A stretch of 64,000 nt of DNA from an uncultured Eubacteriales bacterium (GTDB taxonomy: Bacteria; Bacillota; Clostridia; Peptostreptococcales; Anaerovoracaceae): NCBI GenBank assembly GCA_902763505.1, contig CACWSO010000010.1, forward strand, positions 1-64,000, given 5' to 3'. Shown one piece after another: positions 1 to 8,962 of the stretch. Each line of letters opens with the position of its first letter. Position 1 is the first letter of the stretch. Under the pieces are notes generated by a model. That model was not told the origin of the DNA. It made no database searches and was given only the letters and a program-made list of their open reading frames with translations. Position numbers and translations under genes: made by a program.

Positions 1-20
1 CTGCAGCCGCGCTACAATAC

Positions 21-57
21 AAAAGCCCCATTCAGTTCAAACATGAACGGGGCTTTT
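21..57 (-). terminator. Hairpin terminator, possibly bidirectional
   Basis: A nine-base stem AAAAGCCCC / GGGGCTTTT extends inward after one mismatch through TTCA / TGAA, with a nine-base loop (35-43). Both strands end in a short T tract. It can end rpmE transcription from the right (minus strand), or a plus-strand gene lying before the window. Confidence 0.55.
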
Positions 58-131
58 GATGTTTCTTTTTGCTGTCTACTTTTAGTTGACAGGTTCAGCT
101 GATTGCGGCGCCTTCGTTGTTTTTGAGTAAA

Positions 132-332
132 TTATTCGAGTCCGTACTTACTCTTGAATTTCTCAACTCTTCCGCCTCTGGTGGCGAACTTCTGAGTTCC
201 TGTAAAGAACGGATGGCACGCTGAGCAGATGTCTGTTCTGATTTCTGATTCAGTTGATCTGGTCATAAATGTGTTACCGCATGCGCAAGTTACTTTACAT
301 TCCTTATACTCAGGATGGATTCCTTTTTTCAT
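132..332 (-). CDS. rpmE: 50S ribosomal protein L31 (zinc-binding form)
   Basis: This 66-residue protein matches L31, a small component of the large ribosomal subunit. Cys16, Cys18, Cys36 and Cys39 are the four zinc ligands of the C+ (zinc-bound) form, so this is the housekeeping rather than the zinc-starvation paralogue. The start at MKKGIHPEY is chosen because AGGAAG lies just upstream. A longer frame to 368 has no family support. It stands alone on the minus strand, 42 bases after the DUF362 gene, and is followed by a hairpin near the window edge. Confidence 0.96.
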   Translation of the reverse strand: MKKGIHPEYKECKVTCACGNTFMTRSTESEIRTDICSACHPFFTGTQKFATRGGRVEKFKSKYGLE

Positions 333-374
333 GCTTCTCACTTCCTTTCTGCTCTCGCGAGCTTTCATAGAATA

Positions 375-1643
375 TCACACTTTCCACCTGCGGTCAATAA
401 CTTTTGAAAGCAGTGATTTCTTTATTGTAATTGCCTGCTTAGGGCACATTTCCTGACAGCAATAGCACTTGATGCATTTCGAGTAATCATATGCTGCGAT
501 CCTTGCCTCGCCGGATTGTAAGATAGTGATGGCTTTGTCTTCAAGAGGACAGGTCTGCTCGCATATGCCGCACCCTATGCACTTGCTCGCTATGATGACG
601 GGCTTCTTCTCGATGAAGCTGCGGAAGTAACGCATCATGCGTAACTCTCCTCTGAAGTCCTTGCCTCTCTGTACATTGAAATCTTTCGCTGCATATTTGA
701 TTTCCAGCTCGTCCTCTGTGATCACAGCTCCTTCCCGCTGCATCGGAACGCCGCCGAGGAGTATTTCAATATGTTCTTCATCCCATGTGCCGACACCTGC
801 TTCCATGCAGGCCGTGTTCGTCGCGACCAGCTGAGGGTCCAGATAGATGAGTCTGCAGAACACAGCGTCAAGTGCAACCGGATCAGTTGATGCGAGAATG
901 GCATACATCGGTCTTGGATCTCCCGATCCCGGTCCATTGCCTTCCATGGCAACGATGCCATCCATAATATGAAGGGTTGGTCTTACTACACAGTTCAGAT
1001 CCGCCAGCATTCTGGCGAAGTGTTCGGGGCTCTGGAATTTGGCGTGAGACGCCGTCTTATTGATTCCGCAGATGCATCCGAACGTATTCTTCACGGCACC
1101 GGTGATTCGCTCCAGTTGATGTGTCTTCATCTTGCAGAGGTTGATGATGATTCCTGCCGAATCTTTCCCATCTGCGCCGGTTACCTTGACCACTTCATTG
1201 CAAAGCACAAAATGCTTCGCCGCTCTTCCCTTCGGATACGCGATCTCTGTTCCGTGTTCAAACTCTCCCGGTCTGATATTGAGCTCATCAGCCGCTGCTT
1301 TGATGCCGCACGTTTCTGCCGTCTTCACCATTCCCGGAACCGGGCTTCCTGGTGAATCGCCGTAGGCAAGATTGTTGTATCCTTCTTCCTTCAGCAGAGC
1401 GCCAACCGCCCGGAAAACTTCCGGGTGCGTTGTAATCGCCTTCTCCGGTGCCGCCCTGTAAAGCATATTCGGTTTCAGCAGTATCTCAGCATTTTTCCCA
1501 AATGCCTCTATCGCCGTTTCTCCTTCGAAGATGTGATCGAATCCACCCAAAAGCAGGACAGCCTCTCTGATAGCGTCCTGCACTTTGTCCGGTTCATATG
1601 AATCGCATCTTACAACCGCGACTTTTGACTGCTTGATTTCCAT
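375..1643 (-). CDS. DUF362 family protein with C-terminal 2x[4Fe-4S] ferredoxin domain
   Basis: The 422-residue protein has an N-terminal DUF362 domain (about residues 1-330) and a bacterial ferredoxin module at the C terminus. The two Cys-rich motifs, CIGCGICEQTCP (about 355-366) and CIKCYCCQEMCP (about 390-401), are each suited to one [4Fe-4S] cluster. No signal peptide or membrane segment is seen, so it is probably cytosolic. DUF362 proteins are common in clostridia and archaea and have no established reaction. An electron-transfer role is inferred from the clusters alone. It sits between tatD (18 bases upstream) and rpmE, in line with the metG-tatD run. Confidence 0.85.
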   Translation of the reverse strand: MEIKQSKVAVVRCDSYEPDKVQDAIREAVLLLGGFDHIFEGETAIEAFGKNAEILLKPNMLYRAAPEKAITTHPEVFRAVGALLKEEGYNNLAYGDSPGSPVPGMVKTAETCGIKAAADELNIRPGEFEHGTEIAYPKGRAAKHFVLCNEVVKVTGADGKDSAGIIINLCKMKTHQLERITGAVKNTFGCICGINKTASHAKFQSPEHFARMLADLNCVVRPTLHIMDGIVAMEGNGPGSGDPRPMYAILASTDPVALDAVFCRLIYLDPQLVATNTACMEAGVGTWDEEHIEILLGGVPMQREGAVITEDELEIKYAAKDFNVQRGKDFRGELRMMRYFRSFIEKKPVIIASKCIGCGICEQTCPLEDKAITILQSGEARIAAYDYSKCIKCYCCQEMCPKQAITIKKSLLSKVIDRRWKV

Positions 1644-1661
1644 TATCGTTATCCTCTGATG

Positions 1662-2474
1662 TCATCCTTTGATTCCATAGAATCTCATGGCGTTATCTCT
1701 TGTGATAGCAGCCGTTTCTTCGAAAGTCAATCCCTTGATTTCCGCGACTTTACGTGCTGTGTATTCTACAAACAGCGGCGTGTTTCTCTTGCCCCGGAAC
1801 GGTACCGGGGTCAAATATGGAGCGTCTGTTTCAACTAACAGCCTTTCGATTGGAACCGCATCGACCATTGCCACTGTCTTCTTGTTGTTCTTATAGGTGA
1901 CTGGTCCGGCAACACTTAAGTATGCCCCCAATTTCACGTACTGTTTTCCAAGCTCCGCCGACCCTGAAAAGCAGTGCAGCAAAACGCCCGCATGTCCAAA
2001 ATGCTCCAGGCGCTCTTTTGAAAAGGCCCCTTCTTCCTTGAGGATGTCCATTACTTCCTGATCCGCCTCGCGGGCATGGATCGTGATGGGCATCATCAGC
2101 TCATTGGCCAGTCTGATTTGTTTCCTGAACCACTCCCTCTGTACATCTCTGTCGCTGAGATCATAGTGGAAATCAAGGCCGATTTCGCCGATGGCAACAA
2201 CCTTTTCATCCGCTGCCAGTTCTCTGATTTCTGCCAGCTTGTCATCGTCCATCGTCTTCGCATCATGAGGATGACATCCGACGGCAGCATAACACCAGTC
2301 CCAGCTGCGTGCGTGCTCTGCAGCCATCTGCGAGCTCGGCAAATCAAAGCCGATATCTACCGCGCCTGACATCTTGCCGCTCCGTACTGCATTATCTACA
2401 GCACTGAAGAGAGCCTGGCGTTCCAGGCTCGTTAAATCTTCATTATTAAAATGTGTGTGTGAATCGAATAACAT
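1662..2474 (-). CDS. tatD: TatD family metal-dependent hydrolase/DNase
   Basis: The 270-residue protein opens with the TatD metal motif HxH (His6, His8 in DSHTHF). It continues with the GEIGLDFHYD segment that carries a metal-bridging Glu, later conserved histidines (TIHARE, LLHCFSG) and the ETDAPYL motif with the catalytic Asp. These are the features of the TIM-barrel amidohydrolase-like TatD family, which acts as a 3'-5' exonuclease or DNase. Linkage with metG is common in Firmicutes. Here the secreted Fn3/CHAP gene lies between them, which is a departure from the usual adjacency. Confidence 0.93.
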   Translation of the reverse strand: MLFDSHTHFNNEDLTSLERQALFSAVDNAVRSGKMSGAVDIGFDLPSSQMAAEHARSWDWCYAAVGCHPHDAKTMDDDKLAEIRELAADEKVVAIGEIGLDFHYDLSDRDVQREWFRKQIRLANELMMPITIHAREADQEVMDILKEEGAFSKERLEHFGHAGVLLHCFSGSAELGKQYVKLGAYLSVAGPVTYKNNKKTVAMVDAVPIERLLVETDAPYLTPVPFRGKRNTPLFVEYTARKVAEIKGLTFEETAAITRDNAMRFYGIKG

Positions 2475-2494
2475 GATTCGAGTTCCCTTCGAAA

Positions 2495-4456
2495 TTATTG
2501 TGCCGCGTCCGCAGCTTCCGGATCTGCTGCTGCCGCATCCTGTGTTTCAGGATCTACCACATCAGGCTGCTCCGCATTTTCGTCAATCGTGTCTTCGTCT
2601 ACCGGTTCCGCGATCGTTCCCTCTACATCTGTTGACGTAGGCACGAATTCTACAATCTGATCTGCTTCCTTTGACGCATCTACAGTATACCACGTGCCGT
2701 CAAGGCATACCTCGATCCAAGCGTGGGTGACGCCTGCTTCATCTTCAACGGTCATGATGGAAGCTTCTAATCCTTCTTCCACGCAGAGCTTGTAGATGAA
2801 TGCTGCGTAGTACTGCGTTTCAGCACAGTCAATGCCCTCTGTTTCCGCATTGGCTCTTACCTTTGAAACCATGTAGACCATTTTATCGTAGTCAGAGACA
2901 TCCTCTGCTTCGCCGATATTCTCATCTACATTCTGCTCAACGAAATCATATTCGCCGCCCAGCTCTTCGATTCCTTCAGGCTCTGTTCCGATACCCATGG
3001 CTGCAAGTTCCCCGCATCCTACGGATGACGTGTTGCTGCCTGTGAAGAGAATTCCGTTGGCGTCATCATAGTTAGGAAGGCCGTATCCCTGAACATATTT
3101 GTATCCTACGGAGAATGTTCTGTAGCCGACGGCGTCACTGTAGTTACCTTCAATTGTCTTGATTGTATTTCCGCTGACACTGGCAACCAGTCCTGTATGA
3201 TCCGGCACACCGTTTCTGTTCCAGTCGAAGAAGATGACATCTCCCGCCTTTGGAACGTAGTTGGCTCCTGCACCATACTTGTAGTTGCTGACTTTGCTGT
3301 TCTTATATGCATTGATGACGGATGGACAGTAGCTGCCTCTTACAATGATGGATGTCGTTCCCGACTTGATTGCAACAGCTGATACGAATATCGCGCACCA
3401 CGGTGTCGTGTAGGAGAACTTCGTGCCCATGTTAGAATTGTAGAGATCTACAATCGGCTTATTGGACTTGTTTGATTCCTTGCATCCCAGCCATGCTACC
3501 GCAGTGCTGACAACAGCATTTCTGCTGAATCCAACGGAACTGAAATCACCATATATTCTTGCGTTTCCAACGGTCTTGTAGGCACGGACTCTGTAGAAAT
3601 ACGTCAGTCCGTATGCAACGTTGTAATCGTTGAATGCAGCGCCGGCCGCATTTCCGACATTTGTGTAGCTGCCGGAGGACGATCCTGTCGCTCTGTATAC
3701 CTCGTAGCCTGATGCGCCGGAAACAGGCGCCCAGCTGAGTCCAATGTAGTTGCTCTGCGATGCTGCGGAAACGCTTGAAACTTTAGTAATCGACGCCTTC
3801 ATTCCCATCGGAATGCCGCCGTAGTAGCTGTACTTCTTCTTACCGCTGACTGTTCTGTACGCACGAACCTTGTAGTAATACGGTTTGTTGACAGCAGTCG
3901 AAGTGTCTGAGTATGCATTGGACTTCAGCGTCTTCACCTTGCTGTAGCTGCCCTGCGCACTGGCCGCACGGTAGAGCTCATATCCTGATGCGCCGCTGAC
4001 TGCCGGCCAGCTGATGTAAATGCCGCTGGTGGAAGACGTTGCTGAAACGGAAGGCGTTGACAGTCTCGGTGTGCCTGCCAGGCCAGCCGTAAACTTCGTA
4101 TAGATCTTCTTTCCGTTGGACTTCTTATAGGCTCTGACCTTGTAATAGCAGGTTCTGTTCAGCGTCAAACCAGTCCTCTTGATGTATGTGCTTGTTGTCG
4201 TCTTCAGCTTTGTGTATTTGCCGCCCTTCTTGAAAGCTCTATACACTTCATAGCCGGAAGCTCCCGGATAGCTGTTCCAAACAAAGGTCACAGACTTGTA
4301 CGTTCTGGCGGACATTTTGTATCCGCTGATCTTACCGTCCGAAAAATTCGTCGCATAGACGTTGGATGTGTTCAACGGCATAAATGCGATACCGATTGCC
4401 AGCGACAGTGCGATTACAAGCCCAGCTTTTATGTTCTTCTGTAATGACTTTTTCAT
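2495..4456 (-). CDS. Secreted protein: three Fn3-like repeats, CHAP-like amidase and transglutaminase-like domain
   Basis: About 653 residues from the ATG preceded by GGTGG. A Lys-rich signal peptide (MKKSLQK, then a hydrophobic core ending NVYA) is followed by three repeats carrying SGYE(V/L)YRA and YYKVRAY signatures, typical of clostridial Fn3 modules. Next is a CHAP-like cysteine peptidase region with candidate Cys in TPWCAIFVS and His in PDHTGLV. It is followed by a region with a Cys-His-Asp arrangement of transglutaminase-like proteins (GIDCAETQ, THAWIEV, YTVDAS). The last 35 or so residues are acidic and Ala-rich. It probably acts outside the membrane on peptidoglycan or surface protein. 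No sortase or lipoprotein anchor is visible. The substrate is unknown. Confidence 0.8.
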   Translation of the reverse strand: MKKSLQKNIKAGLVIALSLAIGIAFMPLNTSNVYATNFSDGKISGYKMSARTYKSVTFVWNSYPGASGYEVYRAFKKGGKYTKLKTTTSTYIKRTGLTLNRTCYYKVRAYKKSNGKKIYTKFTAGLAGTPRLSTPSVSATSSTSGIYISWPAVSGASGYELYRAASAQGSYSKVKTLKSNAYSDTSTAVNKPYYYKVRAYRTVSGKKKYSYYGGIPMGMKASITKVSSVSAASQSNYIGLSWAPVSGASGYEVYRATGSSSGSYTNVGNAAGAAFNDYNVAYGLTYFYRVRAYKTVGNARIYGDFSSVGFSRNAVVSTAVAWLGCKESNKSNKPIVDLYNSNMGTKFSYTTPWCAIFVSAVAIKSGTTSIIVRGSYCPSVINAYKNSKVSNYKYGAGANYVPKAGDVIFFDWNRNGVPDHTGLVASVSGNTIKTIEGNYSDAVGYRTFSVGYKYVQGYGLPNYDDANGILFTGSNTSSVGCGELAAMGIGTEPEGIEELGGEYDFVEQNVDENIGEAEDVSDYDKMVYMVSKVRANAETEGIDCAETQYYAAFIYKLCVEEGLEASIMTVEDEAGVTHAWIEVCLDGTWYTVDASKEADQIVEFVPTSTDVEGTIAEPVDEDTIDENAEQPDVVDPETQDAAAADPEAADAAQ

Positions 4457-4524
4457 AATTCCACCTATCATCACTATAATTTGTGTTACCGGCCGACCGG
4501 AGCTTCTCCCCGGCATGCGGTCTT

Positions 4525-6507
4525 TTATGTAACAGGATTGCCGTCTTCGGCAATCGTTGAAACGAATTCAACGCGTTCTTTACCGTCTACGAGATTATCT
4601 GCAAAGAGCAGCATGCCCTTTGATTCTATTCCGCGGAGTTTTCTCGGCGCCAGATTGGCAACGACCACAACCTTCTGCCCGACACATTCCTCCGGCTTGA
4701 AGTATTCCGCGACTCCGGAAACGATCTGTCTCTTTTCGGTTCCCATCTTGACCTGGAAAACAAGCAGCTTGTCAGCCTTTGGATGCTTCTCAGCTGAGAG
4801 AATCGTTCCGACCCTCAAATCCAGTTTGTCGAAGTCGTCGTAGACGATTTCATCCTTCAGTTCAAGCGGAATGTTCTCCTCGCCCTTTTCACCAGCTGCC
4901 TTTGCACCGAGTGCATAGAGTTCTTCAAGCTCCTTCTCAATGTCGAGTCTAGGGAATATCGCCGGTCCTTTCTTGACTTGTTCACCGCACATCGCTTCGA
5001 ATGTGAACGCATCTTCCCAGGCTACATCTGCATACCACAGACCCATCTGCTTTCTGATGGCATCCGATGTCGTGTGCATGAATGGATGTATCAGAACGGA
5101 TACGATTCGAATCGCCTCTGCCAGATTGTGCAGTACATTGTCAAGGCGAGGTTTGTCCTCTTCGTTCTTGGCGAGTACCCACGGCATCGTTTCGTCGATG
5201 TATTTGTTGGCACGGCGTACGACGACCCAGATCTCTTCCAGTGCCAGATTGAACTTGAAGTCATCCATCTGCTTGCCGACTTTATCCGCTGCGGAGATGG
5301 CGATCTCCTTGAGCTGTGCGTCGTAATCAACACCATCTTCTCCAGGAACACACTTGCCTGCGTCTGTGATGTCCGGAACAATTCCGCCATTGTATTTCTC
5401 TATCATGCTGACCGTTCTGGAAACCAGGTTGCCCAGGTCGTTTGCCAGATCGTAGTTCAGCCTCTTCAGCATTACTTCATTTGTGAAAACACCATCCTGT
5501 CCGAAGGTGTACTCCCTGAGCAGGAAGTATTTGAGCGCATCGATTCCGTACCTGTCGATGAGAACAACCGGGTCGATGACGTCGTTGCCCTTTGCTGCCT
5601 TTGATTTAGAAACTTTCTCTCCTCCAAGGAGCAGCCATCCGTGTCCTCTTACCTGCTTAGGAAGCGGCAGGTCTGCACTCATCAGCATTGCCGGCCATAT
5701 GATGGAATGGAATCTTACGATTTCCTTACCTACCAGATGTACATCTGCCGGCCAGTATTTGTTGTACTTCTCCGGATCGTCCGGCCATCCTAAAGCCGTG
5801 ATATAGTTTGAAAGTGCATCGAGCCATACATATATTACGTGCTTTTCATCGATCGGTACCGGGATGCCCCAGTCGAAGGAGGATCTGGAAATGCACAGAT
5901 CTTCCATCCCCTGTTCGATGAAGGCAATCATCTCATTTCTTCTTGCTTCCGGTTCCAGGAATTCCGGTGTCTCTCTGAATATTCTCAGAAGCTCGTCGGA
6001 GTACTTACTGATTTTGAAGAAGTAAGCTTCTTCCTGCGCCTTCGTTACTTCTCTGCCGCAGTCAGGACAGTACTTGCCGTCTACCAGCTGATTCTCTGTC
6101 CAGAAGGATTCGCAAGGCGTGCAGTACCAGCCTTCATAGGTGCCTTTGTAGATGTCACCCTTTTCGTACATTCTCATGAAGAGTTCCTGGACTCTTTTGA
6201 TGTGTCTGTCCTCCGTTGTCCTGATGAAATCATCATAGGATATCTCCATGGTCTTCCACAGATCCTTGATTCCAGCGACTACTTCATCAACATACTGCTG
6301 TGGGGTCACGCCCTTCTCCTCTGCCAGAAGCTGAATCTTCTGTCCGTGTTCATCAGTGCCTGTCAGAAACATGACGTCATAACCCTGAAGTCTCTTGAAC
6401 CGGGCCATAGCATCTGCCATGACCGTACAGTACGTATGCCCTATATGAAGGTTCGAGCTAGGGTAATAAATTGGTGTGCTGATGTAATAAGTTCCTTTGT
6501 CTGCCAT
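4525..6507 (-). CDS. metG: Methionine-tRNA ligase
   Basis: A class I aminoacyl-tRNA synthetase of 660 residues that charges tRNA-Met. HIGH is at 21-24 (NLHIGHTY), and the KMSKS loop reads KVSKS. A zinc knuckle (CTPC ... CPDC) is present in the connective domain. The final 110 or so residues form the EMAP/Arc1p-like tRNA-binding domain ([19 protein letters not shown]), giving the dimeric long form. The start MADKGTYY is preferred over a frame reaching 6561 because AGGAAA precedes it and the family begins here. Hairpins precede the ribosome site. Confidence 0.98.
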   Translation of the reverse strand: MADKGTYYISTPIYYPSSNLHIGHTYCTVMADAMARFKRLQGYDVMFLTGTDEHGQKIQLLAEEKGVTPQQYVDEVVAGIKDLWKTMEISYDDFIRTTEDRHIKRVQELFMRMYEKGDIYKGTYEGWYCTPCESFWTENQLVDGKYCPDCGREVTKAQEEAYFFKISKYSDELLRIFRETPEFLEPEARRNEMIAFIEQGMEDLCISRSSFDWGIPVPIDEKHVIYVWLDALSNYITALGWPDDPEKYNKYWPADVHLVGKEIVRFHSIIWPAMLMSADLPLPKQVRGHGWLLLGGEKVSKSKAAKGNDVIDPVVLIDRYGIDALKYFLLREYTFGQDGVFTNEVMLKRLNYDLANDLGNLVSRTVSMIEKYNGGIVPDITDAGKCVPGEDGVDYDAQLKEIAISAADKVGKQMDDFKFNLALEEIWVVVRRANKYIDETMPWVLAKNEEDKPRLDNVLHNLAEAIRIVSVLIHPFMHTTSDAIRKQMGLWYADVAWEDAFTFEAMCGEQVKKGPAIFPRLDIEKELEELYALGAKAAGEKGEENIPLELKDEIVYDDFDKLDLRVGTILSAEKHPKADKLLVFQVKMGTEKRQIVSGVAEYFKPEECVGQKVVVVANLAPRKLRGIESKGMLLFADNLVDGKERVEFVSTIAEDGNPVT

Positions 6508-6523
6508 TTCACGTTTCCTTTCT

Positions 6524-6562
6524 CCGGTGCGAATGGGCACCGGTATGCCCGCAGAGGGCACT
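6524..6562 (-). promoter_or_regulatory. Two adjacent hairpins in the metG leader
   Basis: CCGGTGC / GCACCGG (6524-6530 with 6537-6543) forms a GC-rich hairpin directly before the metG ribosome site. It is followed outward by a second, TGCCC / GGGCA, hairpin at about 6545-6559. There is no T tract after either on the minus strand, so a leader structure seems likelier than a terminator. No T-box consensus was recognised. Confidence 0.3.
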
Positions 6563-6582
6563 GGTCCTTTTTTATTGAACGC

Positions 6583-7236
6583 TTACAGTTCGTCGTCAAT
6601 CGTAGTTTCTCTCCAGATCTGTTTCTCTGTGTAAGCGATAATGAGGTCTACTGCGTCTTCCAGTTCAAGATATCCGCTGTCCAGTGAGAGATTGAAGTTG
6701 ACATGATCTCCCCACTTGCGGCCTGTGTGGTATGCATAGTAGTTCGCTCTCGCCTTGTCGGCGCTTCTCATGATCTTTCTCACCTGATCAGGTGGATCGC
6801 CGTACTCTTCTACGGCTCTCTTGATTTTGTCAGCCTCTTCCGCATAGATGAAGATATTGGTTGCGTATGGAAGTCCTCTCAGAATGTAGTCTGCGCATCT
6901 TCCAACGATAACGCAGGAGCCTTCTTCCGCAATCTTGCGGATAGTGTCGAACTGCGCCAGGAAGAGTCTCTCATTCAGACTGAGTGATTCCGGGCCTGCC
7001 TCTCCTGTGCCCATAGCGGACGCAAGGCTGTAGAGGAAGCTGTTCTTCGCCTTCTTCTCCTGTCCCGCAAACATATCCTTATCATAACCGGATTCCTGGG
7101 AGATCCTCTCATTGATAGTGTCTCTGTCGTAATATGGAATCCCGAGTTTCTCCGCAAGGCGCTTACCGATAAGTCTTCCGCCGCTTCCGTATTCACGGCT
7201 GATTGTGATTACTTTTTTCTTGTTTTCGTTATTCAT
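6583..7236 (-). CDS. Cytidylate kinase-like family protein
   Basis: A 217-residue P-loop kinase of the cytidylate-kinase-2 type. It has the signature ITISREYGSGGR near residue 10 (glycine-rich loop) followed by YDRDTI, and later VIVGRCADYIL and a lid-like arginine region. Such proteins are frequent in clostridia next to unrelated genes, and the true substrate is not known. It is not the cell's ordinary Cmk by sequence. The start MNNENKKK has AGGAGA upstream. It is separated from the cobalamin cluster by a terminator (7365-7386) and so has its own transcription start. Confidence 0.85.
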   Translation of the reverse strand: MNNENKKKVITISREYGSGGRLIGKRLAEKLGIPYYDRDTINERISQESGYDKDMFAGQEKKAKNSFLYSLASAMGTGEAGPESLSLNERLFLAQFDTIRKIAEEGSCVIVGRCADYILRGLPYATNIFIYAEEADKIKRAVEEYGDPPDQVRKIMRSADKARANYYAYHTGRKWGDHVNFNLSLDSGYLELEDAVDLIIAYTEKQIWRETTIDDEL

Positions 7237-7364
7237 GGTAGTATCTCCTATCATATTTCCATATCTTGTAAGCATTCTATCATAGAAAGAGCCCGTATTT
7301 TCTTAAAATATACTAAGGTTACAAGCACACCAAGCCTTTCGCGGTTTTTATGTGGACAATAAAA

Positions 7365-7386
7365 AATCCAGCAGACCTGCTGGATT
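7365..7386 (-). terminator. Intrinsic terminator ending the cobalamin cluster
   Basis: AATCCAGCAG pairs with CTGCTGGATT, followed on the minus strand by a run of T. It lies 15 bases after the stop of cobC and separates the cob cluster from the cytidylate-kinase-like gene. Confidence 0.85.
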
Positions 7387-7401
7387 CTATCATCATATAA
7401 A

Positions 7402-8022
7402 CTAGAACTGCTCGTATCCTGTGAACGAACCATCCTCCACAAGGAGAACATACCCATGACCCGGGTCCGGGATCCACTCGAAGAAATTCTTGTACTCTCC
7501 CGGCCATATGTAATCCATGATTCCGGATATGACACCGCCATGGCAAATACAGATGGTCATTGCTTCCTTTTGGTGGTTTCTCAGCTTCAACATGTACAGT
7601 TCGTTCCTGATCGTCAGCTCGTCGAAGCCTCTCCTGATCCTCTTCGTAAAGCTATCGATGCTCTCTCCTCCCGGAGGAGCCTTACCGGAATCCTCTGCTG
7701 TGATCCACTTCTGATATTCGGGAACGCTGTTGAGCTCTTCGTACGTGTGCATCTCAAATTCACCGAAGTCCAGTTCTCTAAGGTCTTCGATAACGCCATG
7801 CTCTCTGTCACCGTAGACAATGCGCAGCGTCTGTTCCGTTCTCAGCATTCCCGTCGTATAAAACTGGGCGGTTTCTGAGATTGGATACAGCCCTTCCTCT
7901 CGTTGCTTCTCAAGCAAGTGCTTTCCTCGTTCGGACAGAGACACATCGGTACTGCCGTAGTACATATGCATCTCATTTCCTTCTGTAATGCCGTGTCTGA
8001 TGAGCACTATCTTTGACTTCAT
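7402..8022 (-). CDS. cobC: Histidine phosphatase family protein, probable alpha-ribazole phosphatase
   Basis: A 206-residue phosphoglycerate-mutase-like phosphatase. The catalytic motif is LIRHGITEGN near the N terminus, with a second conserved Arg-Glu region (RELDFGEFEMHTY) and ICHGGVI near the C terminus carrying the second catalytic His. The LDFGxxE-like segment and its place as last gene of a cob cluster support CobC, which dephosphorylates alpha-ribazole phosphate or cobalamin phosphate. On sequence alone another phosphatase of the superfamily cannot be excluded. Its start overlaps the stop of the small CobU-like gene by four bases, so the two are probably translationally coupled. Confidence 0.8.
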   Translation of the reverse strand: MKSKIVLIRHGITEGNEMHMYYGSTDVSLSERGKHLLEKQREEGLYPISETAQFYTTGMLRTEQTLRIVYGDREHGVIEDLRELDFGEFEMHTYEELNSVPEYQKWITAEDSGKAPPGGESIDSFTKRIRRGFDELTIRNELYMLKLRNHQKEAMTICICHGGVISGIMDYIWPGEYKNFFEWIPDPGHGYVLLVEDGSFTGYEQF

Positions 8023-8390
8023 TTGATCCTCTTTCCTATGCCGCAGAAAACCCTGTGTACCTGATCCGCTTCCTTTGCCAGATAGATCATGAGTCTTCCG
8101 TTGGCTTCTCTTGCTGCTCTGACTTTGCTGTCTATTGGGACGACGCCCTGTGATACATCCGTAACGATGAGAATGTTATTCTCCCACTGCTCCCGCCGGG
8201 ATGCGAAATATTCTGATGGCTCCGCGCCCTGCTCTGCGCATCTCGATACGAAGCCTTCAATGCCCGTTACGACATCCTTGCTGAAATCCGGTTCCCCCGC
8301 TTCAGAGATGTCGGAGACAGTTTTTGCTCCAAATTCCTGCAGCGCATATTCCGTCTTTCCCTGATAGGCTCCTCCAAATACAAATATCAT
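8019..8390 (-). CDS. Short CobU-like P-loop protein
   Basis: A 123-residue protein with a P-loop at residues 6-13 (GGAYQGKT). Its C-terminal half matches the CobU pattern: DVSQGVVP, an Arg-rich helix and an AxxADxVxxxxxGIxxxIK-like ending. It lacks the middle of full CobU, including the guanylylated-His segment RIxxH. The start is preferred at MIFVFGG, preceded by AGGAG, and overlaps the stop of cobU in ATGA. The arrangement suggests a partner or regulatory subunit of CobU, or the kinase half, but neither is shown. Confidence 0.75.
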   Translation of the reverse strand: MIFVFGGAYQGKTEYALQEFGAKTVSDISEAGEPDFSKDVVTGIEGFVSRCAEQGAEPSEYFASRREQWENNILIVTDVSQGVVPIDSKVRAAREANGRLMIYLAKEADQVHRVFCGIGKRIK

Positions 8391-8953
8391 TTCCACTCCT
8401 CTGTGATTCCGTAAGTAACTTCCGTGACCCTGTCGCATACTTTGGCCAAAGCCCTGTCCGCATTCGCCAGCGCACGCCTGTAATGTTCTGTTGATGGATT
8501 GTATCCGCCTTTGTCACCGTATATGCCATCGGAAACGAACACCACTGAGCCGCCTGCTTCCTTCACAGCCGATGCAAAGGCAACAAGTTCTCTTCTGACT
8601 CTCTCCGGCGCGTCTTCGTCTTCTCCTAAAAACGCAATGCGCCCATCTTTCAGCGCAACCGGAAACATCTCATTTTCAAGGACCGCCGTCACACTGTCCA
8701 GCAGGAAGCTCCCCCTAAGGTCTACATCATCTCTATCTATGAGCGCCGCAATGTTCTTTCCCTGTTCAAGAGTCTCAAATCCCCATCCGTCTCTCTCTTT
8801 GAGATGCCGCCGGATCCTCGCCCTGTCCTCTTCATCGTGGGGAATCATGGTGGCGATATAATAAAGCGGCCCGCAGGCCGCAAGTTCTGATGCGATCCGC
8901 TGGGCATACATGGATTTCCCGTTTTTACATCCGCCGCTTATCAATACGTTCAT
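8387..8953 (-). CDS. cobU: Adenosylcobinamide kinase / adenosylcobinamide-phosphate guanylyltransferase family protein
   Basis: A 188-residue CobU-family protein that would phosphorylate adenosylcobinamide and attach GMP to it. The P-loop is at residues 7-14 (GGCKNGKS). The segment RIRRHLKERDGW with a following FETLEQ matches the region around CobU's guanylylated histidine. The usual NEVGxGIVP motif is replaced by VSDGIYGDKGGY, so the C-terminal half is divergent. RBS AGGAAG. It lies between cobS (9 bases away) and a second, shorter CobU-like gene. Together they may share the two CobU activities. Confidence 0.85.
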   Translation of the reverse strand: MNVLISGGCKNGKSMYAQRIASELAACGPLYYIATMIPHDEEDRARIRRHLKERDGWGFETLEQGKNIAALIDRDDVDLRGSFLLDSVTAVLENEMFPVALKDGRIAFLGEDEDAPERVRRELVAFASAVKEAGGSVVFVSDGIYGDKGGYNPSTEHYRRALANADRALAKVCDRVTEVTYGITEEWK

Positions 8954-8962
8954 TTTTTCTTC

